Part shown: positions 9,435 to 18,697 of the stretch, piece after piece
How the letters are laid out: each line of letters begins with the position of its first letter
Numbering within the stretch: the first letter of the stretch is position 1
Translations under genes and position numbers: made by a program
The notes under the pieces: generated by a model
The model's database searches: none
Seen by the model: the letters and a program-made list of their open reading frames with translations, nothing else
What the model was told of the DNA's origin: nothing
DNA from: an uncultured Sphingomonas sp.
GTDB lineage: Bacteria > Pseudomonadota > Alphaproteobacteria > Sphingomonadales > Sphingomonadaceae
Length of the DNA: 64,000 bases
Assembly: GCF_937871615.1 (NCBI RefSeq)
Contig: NZ_CALMPA010000013.1
Span: 1-64,000 of the forward strand
Direction: 5' to 3'

Positions 9435-9525
9435 GCCCCTCTCCTTCAGGGGGTGGGGGATGTCTCACCGAGACCGATGCCTTTGACTGCCCCACCCCAA
9501 CCCCTCCCCTGAAGGGGAGGGGCTT
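9435..9525. repeat. REPIN-like inverted-repeat element, copy 1
   Basis: A 91-base palindromic element. The outer arms are near-perfect inverted repeats: AAGCCCCTCTCCTTCAGGGG at the left, and the complement of AAGCCCCTCCCCTTCAGGGG at the right. Each arm contains its own small hairpin centred on CTTCAGG/CCTGAAGG. The middle carries GTCTCACCGAGACCG and a GCCCCACCCCAACC segment. A second copy with the same arms and core is at 21556-21659. It sits between convergent hslU and pgeF, where it may also act as a terminator. Confidence 0.85.
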
Positions 9526-9533
9526 TAAGATGT

Positions 9534-10298
9534 TCACCGGATTCCGATGATCGCGATTTGCCGGCCATAATCCGGCTCGCCGCGATGCGTCGCGCGGCGG
9601 TAGCTGAAGAAGCGTGCCGGGTCGGCATAGGTGTCCAGCCCGAGCGTCTCGATCCGCGTCAGCCCGGCGGCGGCGAGCCGGTGCGCGACATAGGCTTCCA
9701 GATCGAATTGCGCGTGGCCCGCGCGCCCGTCGGCGAAGAAACGCTCGTTCTGCGCATCCGCCTGCTCGAAGCGATGGCGAAAGGCGAGATCGACCTCATA
9801 ACTGGTGCGCGCGATGCACGGGCCGACCGCCGCCGCGATCCGATCGCGCCGCGCGCCCAGCGCCTCCATCGCGAGGATCGTCGTGTCGGTGACCCCGGCG
9901 AGCGCGCCCTTCCAGCCGGCGTGCGCCGCGCCGACCACGCCCGCCTCGCGATCCGCCAGCAGCACCGGCGCGCAATCCGCCGTCAGCACGCCGAGCGCGA
10001 GGCCCGGCCGATCCGTCACCAGCGCGTCGGCATGTGGGCGCAGCGCGTGATCGAACGGCGCGCACACCGTAACGCATTCCGCCGAATGGACCTGATAAAG
10101 CGTCACCAATGTCGCGGCGGGCAGCACGGCGGCGGTCGCGCGGCGGCGGTTTTCGGCAATCGCGTCGGCTTCGTCGGCGGACCCGGTGCCGACATTCAGC
10201 CCGTCGTGCAGCCCGGTCGAGACGCCCCCGCGCCGCCCGAGAAAGCCGTGCGCCACCCCGGCAAGCGCCGTGGCGCGATTGACCTCGACCGCGCTCAC
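9534..10298 (-). CDS. pgeF: Peptidoglycan editing factor / laccase-domain protein
   Basis: YfiH-type Cu/Zn oxidoreductase-fold protein that removes faulty L-Ser-containing cell-wall precursors in E. coli. Metal ligands are visible as His71, Cys109 in TADCAPV and His126 in AHAGWKG. The GPCI...YEVD and FFSYRR motifs complete the family signature. It starts with GTG on a GTGA overlap with the GNAT gene upstream, and is the last member of the lgt-midA-GNAT-pgeF operon. The peptidoglycan-editing role is transferred from the family. Confidence 0.9.
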   Translation of the reverse strand: MSAVEVNRATALAGVAHGFLGRRGGVSTGLHDGLNVGTGSADEADAIAENRRRATAAVLPAATLVTLYQVHSAECVTVCAPFDHALRPHADALVTDRPGLALGVLTADCAPVLLADREAGVVGAAHAGWKGALAGVTDTTILAMEALGARRDRIAAAVGPCIARTSYEVDLAFRHRFEQADAQNERFFADGRAGHAQFDLEAYVAHRLAAAGLTRIETLGLDTYADPARFFSYRRATHRGEPDYGRQIAIIGIR

Positions 10299-10810
10299 AG
10301 CGCAAGCCGCATGATGAGATCGCGATCCACCTGATCGCCGACCGGGAAATCATAATCCCCGATGTGGACGAAGCCGAACTTCTCGTAAAAGCGGATCGCG
10401 CGCGGATTTTTCTCGAACACGGTGAGCAGCAAGGCCGTCGCGCCGCCTGCGCGCGCGGTGTCCGCCGCCCATGCCATCAGCGCCTGCGCGATGCCAGCGC
10501 CATGATGCGAGCCGGCGACATAGAGTTGGCTCAACTGCGCCGCGCCCTGCGTCATCGCCGGATCGGGGAGGAATGGCGGCGTGAGCTTGGCATAACCCAC
10601 GATCTCGCCGCGATCGCAGGCGATGCGCCACGCCACATCGGGGTTGGTAAGATCGCGGATCAGCTTGCCGTCCGGCCCATAGGCTTCCGCGAAATAGGCC
10701 GCGATATTGTCCGGCGCGGTGAAGCGTTCGAACGTCTCAAGCCAGATCTTGCGGGCCATCGCGTCGAGCGCGGGGCCGTCGGCGGGCGTTGCGGGGCGAT
10801 ATTCGATCAT
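10295..10810 (-). CDS. GNAT family N-acetyltransferase
   Basis: A 171-residue GNAT. The acetyl-CoA loop is of the form GSHHGAGIAQALM (about residues 100-112), and the end AIRFYEKFGFVHIGDY is the usual beta-strand/helix close of the fold. The substrate is unknown. It overlaps midA (ATGA) and pgeF (GTGA) by four bases each, so it is fully embedded in the lgt operon. A role linked to envelope or translation quality control is only a guess from position. Confidence 0.85.
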   Translation of the reverse strand: MIEYRPATPADGPALDAMARKIWLETFERFTAPDNIAAYFAEAYGPDGKLIRDLTNPDVAWRIACDRGEIVGYAKLTPPFLPDPAMTQGAAQLSQLYVAGSHHGAGIAQALMAWAADTARAGGATALLLTVFEKNPRAIRFYEKFGFVHIGDYDFPVGDQVDRDLIMRLAL

Positions 10811-11850
10811 GCGAATCCTGCGGGTTCGGGCCAGCCGGCATGGCGCAGGCCAAGCACCTTGAACAGCGTGCCCATCGTGTCGACCAGCCGATCCCGGTCC
10901 GCGTGGACGCTTTCTTCCTTGCGCGCCAATGCCGTGGTCCGCGCATCAATGCCGAGCGCGCGGAGGAACGCGCCTTGCCCGACCGGGCCGCTCGCCACCG
11001 CGCCGCTGGCATGGCCGACCAGCCCGAGTGTCGCGAAATCGACATGCGCGGTGAGATCGCGCTCGCCCGGTTCCTCGAACGGATTGGCAAAGGCATGGCC
11101 GCGCACCGCCTGCAGCGTGTCGCCCACCGCCGGGCCTTCATAGCCATAGTCGATGGCGAGCAGCGCGCCGCCCTGCGCCACGATCCGCGCCGCCAGCACC
11201 CGCATGATGCCAACCGAAGCGGGCGATGTCTCGATGATCGCGCCCGGCGGCGCGTCGCGCAGGTGCGCGGGGATCACTTCATCGGGCACCTGCTTGCCCG
11301 CGATCGGCAGGAACATCGTGTCCTGACAGGCGACGAGCCGTTCGTGCCACCCGGCGCGCGCGCGGACGAGCTGGCGGATCGGCAGCGCATCGAAGAATTC
11401 GTTGGCGACGATCAGCAGCGGGCGATCGGCTGGCAGATCCTCCACATCGTCATGCCAGGTCGCGTGCGGCACGCGCTTTGCCTGTTCGGCGCGCAATGTG
11501 GGGCTGGTCTCGACGAAATGCACCGGCGGGGTGAACTCGGCCTTTGCCATCGCGCGCAACGCGTCCGCCGCGAGCGTCCCGCGCCCCGGCCCAAGCTCCG
11601 CCCACGCCACGTCGGGCCGCCCGGCGCGATTCCACAGATCGGCGCACCACAGGCCGATCAGTTCGCCGAACATCTGGCTGATCTCGGGCGCGGTGGTGAA
11701 ATCGCCGCCCGCGCCCAGGGGATCGCGTGTCGCGTAATAATGCGCGTTGGCGGCGGCCATATACTGACTGACCGGGATCGGCCCGCCAAGCGTGATCGCG
11801 CGCGCCAGCCGCTCGGGCAGCGGCGAGGTGTCTTCGGCGTCTCCGCTCAC
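10807..11850 (-). CDS. SAM-dependent methyltransferase of the MidA/NDUFAF7 family
   Basis: Class I methyltransferase of the COG1565 family, whose mitochondrial member methylates an arginine of complex I subunit NDUFS2. Motifs: [20 protein letters not shown] at residues 38-57, the SAM-binding ELGPGRG at 85-91, and NEFFDALP in the centre. The GTG at 11850 is chosen because it overlaps the lgt stop by four bases (GTGA) and gives the expected N-terminus; a longer in-frame extension would run far into lgt. The bacterial target is not established. Confidence 0.87.
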   Translation of the reverse strand: MSGDAEDTSPLPERLARAITLGGPIPVSQYMAAANAHYYATRDPLGAGGDFTTAPEISQMFGELIGLWCADLWNRAGRPDVAWAELGPGRGTLAADALRAMAKAEFTPPVHFVETSPTLRAEQAKRVPHATWHDDVEDLPADRPLLIVANEFFDALPIRQLVRARAGWHERLVACQDTMFLPIAGKQVPDEVIPAHLRDAPPGAIIETSPASVGIMRVLAARIVAQGGALLAIDYGYEGPAVGDTLQAVRGHAFANPFEEPGERDLTAHVDFATLGLVGHASGAVASGPVGQGAFLRALGIDARTTALARKEESVHADRDRLVDTMGTLFKVLGLRHAGWPEPAGFA

Positions 11851-12728
11851 GCTACGCTGTCGCTCCCGGCGATCGGTTCGACGCGATTCCGGCGTCCGCG
11901 CGCGGTGAGGATCAGCCACAGCCCGCCCGCGATCATCGGCAGGCAGAGAAGCTGGCCCATATGGATCGTCGTGGCGAAGAACGTGCCGGCGAACTGCGAA
12001 TCCGGCTCGCGGAAGAATTCCACGAAGAAGCGGGCGATCCCGTAGCCGAGCACGAAGATGCCGACGAGCTTGCCCGGCTCGTAGCGCGCCTTGGTCCGCC
12101 AGAAGAAGAACCACAGGATCGCGAATAGCAATGCGCCCTCCAGCCCCGCCTCATAAAGCTGGCTCGGATGGCGCGCGGGCTCGATCATGCCGGGCGGCAC
12201 GGTATGCGGGAAAACGATCGCCCATGGCACGTCGCTCGGCTTGCCCCACAATTCGCCGTTTACGAAATTGGCGAGCCGCCCGAAGAACAGGCCGAATGGC
12301 GCGGCGCACGCCACATAATCATGGATGCGCAGCCAGTTCAGCCCGTTTTTCCGCGCGAACAGGATGATCCCGATCGTTGTGCCGATCACCCCGCCGTGGA
12401 AGCTCATGCCGCCGTCCCACAGCCTCAGGATGCGGATCGGGTGGAGGATCATTTCGGGGGCGTAGAACAGCACATAGCCGATCCGCCCGCCAAGGATGAT
12501 GCCAAGGGTCGCGTAGAACACTAGATCGTCGGCGTGGCGCCGCGCCATTGGCGCGCCGGGCTGGGCAAGCAGCTTCAGCAGATACCACCAGCCGATGACG
12601 ATCCCGGCGATATAGGCGAGGCTGTACCAGCGCAGGGTGAAGAAGCCGATCGAGAACACATCCGGGTGCAGGCCCAGATCGGTGAAACGGATATGGCCGG
12701 CGGCCTCGGCTAACAAAGACAGGATCAA
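11847..12728 (-). CDS. lgt: Prolipoprotein diacylglyceryl transferase
   Basis: Inner-membrane enzyme that attaches diacylglycerol from phosphatidylglycerol to the lipobox cysteine of prolipoproteins. 293 residues with about seven hydrophobic segments. Diagnostic motifs: [11 protein letters not shown] with His111, [13 protein letters not shown] at 150-162 (the Lgt signature), and RHPSQLYEA at 186-194. It is the first gene of the operon lgt-midA-GNAT-pgeF and is divergent from the acyl-CoA synthetase gene. Likely substrates in this window include the lipoproteins at 34.1 and 43.8 kb. Confidence 0.96.
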   Translation of the reverse strand: MILSLLAEAAGHIRFTDLGLHPDVFSIGFFTLRWYSLAYIAGIVIGWWYLLKLLAQPGAPMARRHADDLVFYATLGIILGGRIGYVLFYAPEMILHPIRILRLWDGGMSFHGGVIGTTIGIILFARKNGLNWLRIHDYVACAAPFGLFFGRLANFVNGELWGKPSDVPWAIVFPHTVPPGMIEPARHPSQLYEAGLEGALLFAILWFFFWRTKARYEPGKLVGIFVLGYGIARFFVEFFREPDSQFAGTFFATTIHMGQLLCLPMIAGGLWLILTARGRRNRVEPIAGSDSVA

Positions 12729-12793
12729 GGCTTTCCCCTCGTGCGTCGCCCCTGCATAGTGGGCGAAAGAAGCAAGACCAAGCGGAGAGACGC

Positions 12794-14491
12794 ATGAAGA
12801 CCGAGCTTGACCTGAAGATGGACGCGGCGCTTGCCGCGATGACCGGGGAGGGCGGGCAACTCGCGCTTGGTGAGATCGAGCGATTCGGGCGCAAGCTGCC
12901 GACGATCGCGGCGGCCCCGCCCACGCTCACCGCCTATCTGGCGTTCTTCAGCGCGCAACACGCCGGGGCGGAATTTCTGATCGCGGGCGAGGAGCGGCTG
13001 ACCTTCGGCGAAGTCCATGCGGTCGCGCAGCAGGTCGCCGCCGGGCTGGTCGGCGGGCTGGGCGTGAAGAAGGGCGATCGCGTCGGCATCGCGGCACGCA
13101 ATTCGCCGTCATGGATCGCGCTCTACATGGGCGTGCTGATCGCGGGCGGCACGGTGACGCTGCTCAACGGCTGGTGGCAATCGGACGAGCTGCGCGACGG
13201 GATCGATGATGTCGAATGCGGCCTCGTCTTCGCGGATGCGCCGCGCGCCGCGCGGCTGGCGGCGATCGACGGGCTGAAGGCGAAGGTCGTCACCTTCGAC
13301 GATACTAAGCGCCTGCCGGCAGCGCTGGCGGATATCGCCGCGCAGGCGGATGGCACCGCGCTGCCCGAGATCGGCCCGGACGATTTCGCGACGATCCTGT
13401 TCACCTCCGGCTCCACCGGCCAGTCGAAGGGCGCGCTCTCCACCCATCGTCAGGTGGTGCAGGGCGTGTTCAACTATCTCGCGTCGGCGATGATGATGCT
13501 CGCCATTGCGACTGAGGAAGGCGAGGTGAGCGCGCTCCAGCCGTCCACCCTGCTCAACGTGCCGTTGTTCCACGTCACCGCCGAGGTGCCGGTGATGCTC
13601 CAGTCCTTCGCGATCGGGCGCAAGCTGGTGCTGATGCCGAAATGGGATGCGGAGGAGGCGATGCGGCTGATTGAAAAGGAGAAGATCACCTATTTCGTCG
13701 GTGTGCCGCTGATGAGCTTCGAGATGCTTACCCATCCCAACCGCCACAAATACGATCTGTCGACGATGACCGATATCGCCGCCGGCGGCGCGCCGCGCCC
13801 GGTGGATCACGTGCGGCGCATTCATGAGGAGATGCAGGGCGCGCCGCTGATCGGCTATGGCCTCACCGAAACCAACGGCGTCGGCACCGGCAACTGGCGC
13901 GGCAATTATCTCGCCAAGCCCAATTCGGCGGGCCGCCCGTCTCCGCCGCTGGTCGATCTCGCGATCCTCGACGATGCGGGCGCTCCGGTGGCAGAGGGGC
14001 AGCGTGGCGAGGTGTGCATCCGTTCGGTCGCCAATTTCGAGCGTTACTGGGGCAATCCGCAGGCGACCGCCGAAGCCTTCACTGCCGATGGTTATTTCCG
14101 CACCGGCGATATCGGTTACCTCGATCCGGAGGGCTATCTGTTCATCGTCGATCGCAAGAAGGATATCATCATCCGCGGTGGCGAGAATATCAGCTGCCAG
14201 GAGGTTGAGGCGGCGTTGTACGAGCATCCCGATGTGGCCGAGGCGGCGGTGTTCGGGCTGGCGGATGAGAAGTTCGGCGAGGTGCCCGGCGCGGTCGTGC
14301 TGCCGGCGGAGGGCAGGACGCTGACGGCGGATGCGCTTGCCGCGTTCCTCCTCCAGCATATCGCCGCGTTCAAGGTGCCGGCGCGCATCTGGGTGGTGGC
14401 CGATCCGCTTCCCCGGCTTGGCACAGAGAAGATCGACAAGGTGACGCTCCGCGCGAAATATCGCGCGCTGGCCGCTGCCGAAATGGCCTGA
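12794..14491 (+). CDS. AMP-dependent acyl-CoA synthetase (ANL superfamily)
   Basis: A 565-residue adenylate-forming enzyme that activates a carboxylic acid, most likely a fatty acid, to its CoA thioester. The P-loop-like motif [11 protein letters not shown] is at 203-213. GYGLTETNG (A5) and [20 protein letters not shown] (A7-A8 region) follow, with [13 protein letters not shown] at the hinge. The C-terminal lysine region has [10 protein letters not shown]. The substrate cannot be read from motifs alone. It is followed closely by a molybdenum hydroxylase subunit gene in the same direction. Confidence 0.88.
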   Translation: MKTELDLKMDAALAAMTGEGGQLALGEIERFGRKLPTIAAAPPTLTAYLAFFSAQHAGAEFLIAGEERLTFGEVHAVAQQVAAGLVGGLGVKKGDRVGIAARNSPSWIALYMGVLIAGGTVTLLNGWWQSDELRDGIDDVECGLVFADAPRAARLAAIDGLKAKVVTFDDTKRLPAALADIAAQADGTALPEIGPDDFATILFTSGSTGQSKGALSTHRQVVQGVFNYLASAMMMLAIATEEGEVSALQPSTLLNVPLFHVTAEVPVMLQSFAIGRKLVLMPKWDAEEAMRLIEKEKITYFVGVPLMSFEMLTHPNRHKYDLSTMTDIAAGGAPRPVDHVRRIHEEMQGAPLIGYGLTETNGVGTGNWRGNYLAKPNSAGRPSPPLVDLAILDDAGAPVAEGQRGEVCIRSVANFERYWGNPQATAEAFTADGYFRTGDIGYLDPEGYLFIVDRKKDIIIRGGENISCQEVEAALYEHPDVAEAAVFGLADEKFGEVPGAVVLPAEGRTLTADALAAFLLQHIAAFKVPARIWVVADPLPRLGTEKIDKVTLRAKYRALAAAEMA

Positions 14492-14536
14492 GCAGGTCGC
14501 TTCCGCTGCCGGGCGATAGGCCCTAAGGCCCGCGCG

Positions 14537-16750
14537 ATGGTCACTCGACGCAATTTGCTCATCGCCGGCGGGGCGGGAACGGGGCTGATCGTGGCGTGGG
14601 CGGCGTGGCCGCGCAGCTATCGCGCCAATCTCACCGCCGCGCCGGGCGAGACGATCTATGGCGCATGGCTGAAGATCGGCGCGGACGGGCAGGTGACGGT
14701 CGCGGTGCCGCAAGCGGAACACGGGCAGGGCACGTGGACCGCACTGCCGCAGATCGTCGCGGATGAGCTAGGCGCGGATTGGCGCACCGTGGGCGTGGAG
14801 GCCGCGCCGCTCAACCCGCTTTATGCCAATCCGCTGGCCGCCGACACATTGTTCGCCGGCACGTTCGATCGCATCCCCGCCGCGTTGCGCCGCGAACATG
14901 CGGTGCGCAGCGCGCTGATGCTGACCGGCGGCTCCACCTCGATCCGCATGTTCGAGCCAGCGCTGCGCGAGGCCGGCGCGGCGGCGCGCGTGCTGCTGTG
15001 CAAGGCGGCGGCGAAGCGCTGGGGGGTGGACTGGACGGCGTGCGAGACGCAAGCCGGCTTCGTCGTCGCGGGCAAGCGGCGGCTGCGCTTCGCCGAACTG
15101 GCCGTCGAGGCGGTCGCGTTCGATCTGCCGGGGGAATTGCCGCTCCGCGTCGATGAGGAAGGGCGGCTCACCGGCCGGGGGGTGCCCCGGCTCGACGTGC
15201 CGGCGAAGGTGGACGGCTCGGCCAATTTCGCCGCCGACGTGCGGCTGCCCGACATGCTGTTCGCCAGCATCATGCAGGGGCCGATCGGCGCATCGCGGCT
15301 GGTGCGTGTGAACCGCGCGGCGGCGCAGCGGGTGCGCGGCATGGTTTCTGTGGTGGAGGGCGATCATTGGGTCGCGGCGCTTGCGAGCAACTGGTGGGCG
15401 GCGGATCGCGCGCTGATCGCGCTTGCCCCGCGCTTCGAGACGCAGGCGCCGGTGGTGGACGACGCGAGCATCGCGGCGGCGCTCGATGATGCGCTGAAAG
15501 GACCGGGGCATCGCCTTGCGACGATCGGCGATATCGCGCCGGTGATGGGCGGGCCTGGGCTGATCGTGGCTGATTATGCCGCCGCCCCCGCCTTCCATGC
15601 CGCGATCGAGCCGCCCTGCGCGACCGCCTGGTTCCATGGTGACCGGCTGGAATTGTGGGTCGGCACGCAGGCGTCGGGCCTCGCGCGCGAAGCGGCGGCG
15701 CGCGCGATCGGTATTTCGCCCGCTGAGGTGATCCTTCACCCCACGCTGATCGGCGGATCGTTCGGCGCGGCGCTGGAATGCGATGCCGCAGCGCAGGCGG
15801 CGGTGCTGGCGGTGAAGGCCAAGCGCCCGGTGCAGCTTATGTGGTCGCGGCGTGAGGCGCTGGCGCGCGATCGCGTCCGTGCGCCGGCCAAGGCGCGAAT
15901 GACCGCGCGACTGTCTTCAAACGGTGCGATCCTCGGCTGGCGCGCGCAGATCGCGGCGCCGGCGACCGGGCGCGAACTCGCCGCGCGGCTGATGCCGGAC
16001 GACCGGCTGGTCAGGGCGGCGCTCGCGCTGCCCGAAGGGGCGGATGGCTATGCCGTGGCGGGCGCGCTGCCGCCCTATCGCCTGCCGGGCTGCATCGTCG
16101 AGCATCACCCCGCCACGATCGGCCTTTCCACCGGCCATCTGCGCGGGCAGGCGCATGGCTATACCTGTTTCTTCACCGAAAGCTTCATCGACGAACTGGC
16201 GCGTCGCGCGGGGATGGAGCCGATGTCGTATCGCATCGGGATGCTCGGCGGCGACGCGCGGCTGGCGCGGTGCCTGTCGACGGCGGCGGCGCTGGGCGGG
16301 TGGGACGGCGGCGGCGACGGCAGCGGGCAGGGCATTGCGTGCCATACCATGGCGGGAAGCTGCATCGCCGTGCTGGCGGAGGCGGAAGTGGGCGAGGATG
16401 GGCGCCCGCGCGTCGCCCGGCTGGTCGCGGCAGTCGATTGCGGGCGGCAGGTGAACCCCGATATCATCCGCCAGCAGATCGAGGGCGGGTTGATCTTCGG
16501 CGTGGCGGCGGCCACGTCCGCCGGCGTGCAGATCGAACGCAATCTCATCACCGCGCATCGCCTTGGCGAACTGGCGCTGCCCCGGCTGGCGGACATGCCC
16601 GATATCACCGTGGAACTGATCGCGAGCAATGCGGAGCCGGGCGGGGTGGGCGATCTCGGGATGGTCGCGGTCGCGCCCGCCGTCGCCAATGCGCTGCGTT
16701 CCGCCACGGGTAAGCGGCCACGTGCGCTGCCGTTCGGGCGCGTGGCGTGA
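14537..16750 (+). CDS. Molybdopterin-binding aldehyde/isoquinoline oxidoreductase large subunit (IorB-like), orphan
   Basis: A 737-residue molybdenum hydroxylase large subunit of the IorB type, beginning with a twin-arginine-like leader TRRNLLIAGG and therefore probably exported. Family motifs seen are AEHGQGTWTALPQIVADELG near residue 60, [11 protein letters not shown], and VDCGRQVNPD. The C-terminal active-site loop reads GGVGDLG with Asp706 where the family normally has the catalytic Glu (GGVGE). No [2Fe-2S] small subunit (IorA) is adjacent. Both facts make the catalytic status uncertain. Its stop overlaps the hemH GTG start. Confidence 0.82.
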   Translation: MVTRRNLLIAGGAGTGLIVAWAAWPRSYRANLTAAPGETIYGAWLKIGADGQVTVAVPQAEHGQGTWTALPQIVADELGADWRTVGVEAAPLNPLYANPLAADTLFAGTFDRIPAALRREHAVRSALMLTGGSTSIRMFEPALREAGAAARVLLCKAAAKRWGVDWTACETQAGFVVAGKRRLRFAELAVEAVAFDLPGELPLRVDEEGRLTGRGVPRLDVPAKVDGSANFAADVRLPDMLFASIMQGPIGASRLVRVNRAAAQRVRGMVSVVEGDHWVAALASNWWAADRALIALAPRFETQAPVVDDASIAAALDDALKGPGHRLATIGDIAPVMGGPGLIVADYAAAPAFHAAIEPPCATAWFHGDRLELWVGTQASGLAREAAARAIGISPAEVILHPTLIGGSFGAALECDAAAQAAVLAVKAKRPVQLMWSRREALARDRVRAPAKARMTARLSSNGAILGWRAQIAAPATGRELAARLMPDDRLVRAALALPEGADGYAVAGALPPYRLPGCIVEHHPATIGLSTGHLRGQAHGYTCFFTESFIDELARRAGMEPMSYRIGMLGGDARLARCLSTAAALGGWDGGGDGSGQGIACHTMAGSCIAVLAEAEVGEDGRPRVARLVAAVDCGRQVNPDIIRQQIEGGLIFGVAAATSAGVQIERNLITAHRLGELALPRLADMPDITVELIASNAEPGGVGDLGMVAVAPAVANALRSATGKRPRALPFGRVA

Positions 16751-17751
16751 AGCCGGTCGATCATCCGGGGATGGCGCGGCCGCGCGTTGGCGTGCTGCTC
16801 GTCAATCTCGGCACGCCCGATGCGCCGGATGCGAAATCGGTGCGGCGCTATCTGGCGGAGTTCCTTTCGGATCAACGCGTTGTCGAACTGCCCCGGTTGC
16901 TGTGGCAGCCGATCCTGCGCGGGCCGATCCTGATGACGCGGCCGCGCAAATCCGCTCATGCCTATGCGCAGGTGTGGCGGCCCGATGGCTCGCCGCTTGC
17001 CGTGTTCACGCGCGCGCAGGCCGAAGGGTTGCGCGGCGCGTTCGGGCCGGAGGTGATGGTGGATTGGGCGATGCGCTATGGCGCGCCTGCGATCGGCGAT
17101 CGGCTGAAGGCGCTGAAGGCCGCTGGATGCGAGCGCATCCTGCTCGCGCCGCTCTATCCGCAATATTGCGCGGCGACCACCGCGACCGCCAATGATCGAG
17201 CCTTCGCGACGCTCGCCGGGATGCGCTGGCAGCCGGCGGTCCGCACGCTGCCGCCTTATTATGACGATCCGGCCTATATCGCCGCGCTCGGGCAGTCGGT
17301 GGAGGAATCGCTCGCTGGGCTGGGTTTCGCGCCGGATGCGCTGGTAGTCAGCTTTCACGGGATGCCGACGCGCACGCTGGAACTGGGCGATCCCTATCAT
17401 TGCCATTGCCTGAAAACCGCGCGGTTGCTGGGCGCGGCGCTGGGGCGCGAGGTGACGGTGACGTTCCAGTCGCGCTTCGGCAGCGCGAAATGGCTCGAAC
17501 CCGCGACCGATGCGATGCTGGCCGGGCTGCCGGCGAAGGGCGTGAAGCGCGTCGCGATCGTAGCGCCCGGTTTCTCGGTCGACTGCATCGAGACGCTGGA
17601 GGAACTGGCGATCCGTGGCCGCGATACGTTCACCGCCGCAGGAGGAGAGGATTTCGCCTATCTTCCGTGCCTTAACGATAGCGCGATCGGGCTGGAAATG
17701 CTGCGGACGCTCCTTGCGCGGGAGCTTGAAGGATGGGTCTCGCTTCCGTAG
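16747..17751 (+). CDS. hemH: Ferrochelatase
   Basis: Inserts Fe2+ into protoporphyrin IX, the last step of haem synthesis. Motifs: VLLVNLGTPDAP at the N-terminus, catalytic His204 in VSFHGMP, TFQSRFGSAKWLEP, and PGFSVDCIETLEE with the metal-site glutamates. It lacks the vertebrate-type Fe-S extension. The GTG at 16747 overlaps the preceding stop (GTGA); an ATG at 16771 would give an N-terminus starting at MARPRVGV and is a realistic alternative. Confidence 0.95.
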   Translation: MKPVDHPGMARPRVGVLLVNLGTPDAPDAKSVRRYLAEFLSDQRVVELPRLLWQPILRGPILMTRPRKSAHAYAQVWRPDGSPLAVFTRAQAEGLRGAFGPEVMVDWAMRYGAPAIGDRLKALKAAGCERILLAPLYPQYCAATTATANDRAFATLAGMRWQPAVRTLPPYYDDPAYIAALGQSVEESLAGLGFAPDALVVSFHGMPTRTLELGDPYHCHCLKTARLLGAALGREVTVTFQSRFGSAKWLEPATDAMLAGLPAKGVKRVAIVAPGFSVDCIETLEELAIRGRDTFTAAGGEDFAYLPCLNDSAIGLEMLRTLLARELEGWVSLP

Positions 17752-17786
17752 CTTCGATCCGTCTTGATGGACGAGGAGATTTCCGA

Positions 17787-18509
17787 ATGGCGCGTGTGGC
17801 GATCGTAACGGGCGGAACCCGAGGCATCGGTGAGGCGATCAGTGTCGCGTTGCGGGACAAGGGCATAACGGTCGCGGCGAACTATGCCGGCAATGACGAG
17901 CGCGCCCGCGAATTTACCGAGCGCACCGGGATACGGGCCTATAAATGGGATGTCGCCGATTATGACGCCTGCCAGCAGGGCTGCGCGACGGTGGCGGCGG
18001 AACTGGGCGAGATTGATATCGTCGTCAACAATGCCGGCATCACGCGCGATGGCACGATCCTCAAGATGACCTATGCGATGTGGCGCGAGGTGATGGACAC
18101 CAATCTCGGCGGCTGCTTCAACATGGCCAAGGCGGTGTTTCCGGGGATGCGCGAGCGCAAATGGGGGCGGATCGTCAACATCGGCTCGATCAACGGGCAG
18201 GCCGGGCAATACGGCCAGGTGAATTACGCCGCCGCGAAATCGGGCATCCATGGCTTCACCAAGGCGCTGGCGCAGGAGGGCGCGCGCGCCGGCGTGACGG
18301 TCAACGCGATCGCGCCGGGCTATATCGACACCGATATGGTCGCCGCGGTGCCGGCGGAGGTGCTGGAGAAGATCGTCGCCAAGATTCCGGTCGGCCGGCT
18401 GGGGCAGGCGGCGGAAATCGCGCGCGGCGTGGCGTTCCTCTGTTCGGATGATGCCGGGTTCGTGACCGGATCGACGCTCAGCATCAACGGCGGGCAGCAT
18501 ATGTATTGA
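17787..18509 (+). CDS. phaB: Acetoacetyl-CoA reductase (SDR family)
   Basis: NADPH-dependent reduction of acetoacetyl-CoA to (R)-3-hydroxybutyryl-CoA for polyhydroxybutyrate. Short-chain dehydrogenase: TGGTRGIG at 8-15, NNAG in the middle, catalytic triad Ser134, Tyr147 and Lys151. INGQAGQYGQVNYAAAKSG and the ending STLSINGGQHMY are characteristic of PhaB/PhbB rather than FabG. The ATG at 17787 is preferred because it follows a GAGGAG ribosome-binding site. No polymerase gene is in the window. Confidence 0.92.
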   Translation: MARVAIVTGGTRGIGEAISVALRDKGITVAANYAGNDERAREFTERTGIRAYKWDVADYDACQQGCATVAAELGEIDIVVNNAGITRDGTILKMTYAMWREVMDTNLGGCFNMAKAVFPGMRERKWGRIVNIGSINGQAGQYGQVNYAAAKSGIHGFTKALAQEGARAGVTVNAIAPGYIDTDMVAAVPAEVLEKIVAKIPVGRLGQAAEIARGVAFLCSDDAGFVTGSTLSINGGQHMY

Positions 18510-18601
18510 CGGGCCGAGGCGCGTCGGCGCGGCGACGGCGCCGTTGCGCCATCGGCGCACGGCCCGGCACGGTCGGCGGGTCGCGCAGCGAACCCGTCCG
18601 A

Positions 18602-18626
18602 CGACGCGGGATTCACTCCCGCGTCG
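18602..18626 (+). terminator. Hairpin after phaB, possible terminator
   Basis: A perfect ten-base-pair stem (CGACGCGGGA / TCCCGCGTCG) with loop TTCAC lies 93 bases after the phaB stop and 72 bases before glnD. There is no T-run after it, so it may be a Rho-assisted or processing structure instead of an intrinsic terminator. Confidence 0.45.
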
Positions 18627-18697
18627 CTGCCAGCCCCGCCACCGCACCGTCCCTCCCGCATCGACCGCGTTTGCGCTTTCCTGTACCTTCGCCCGAT

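Noticed and set aside
13109-14722. 537-codon open frame antisense to the acyl-CoA synthetase
   Set aside because: Overlaps a gene with clear motifs; the translation has no recognisable domain.
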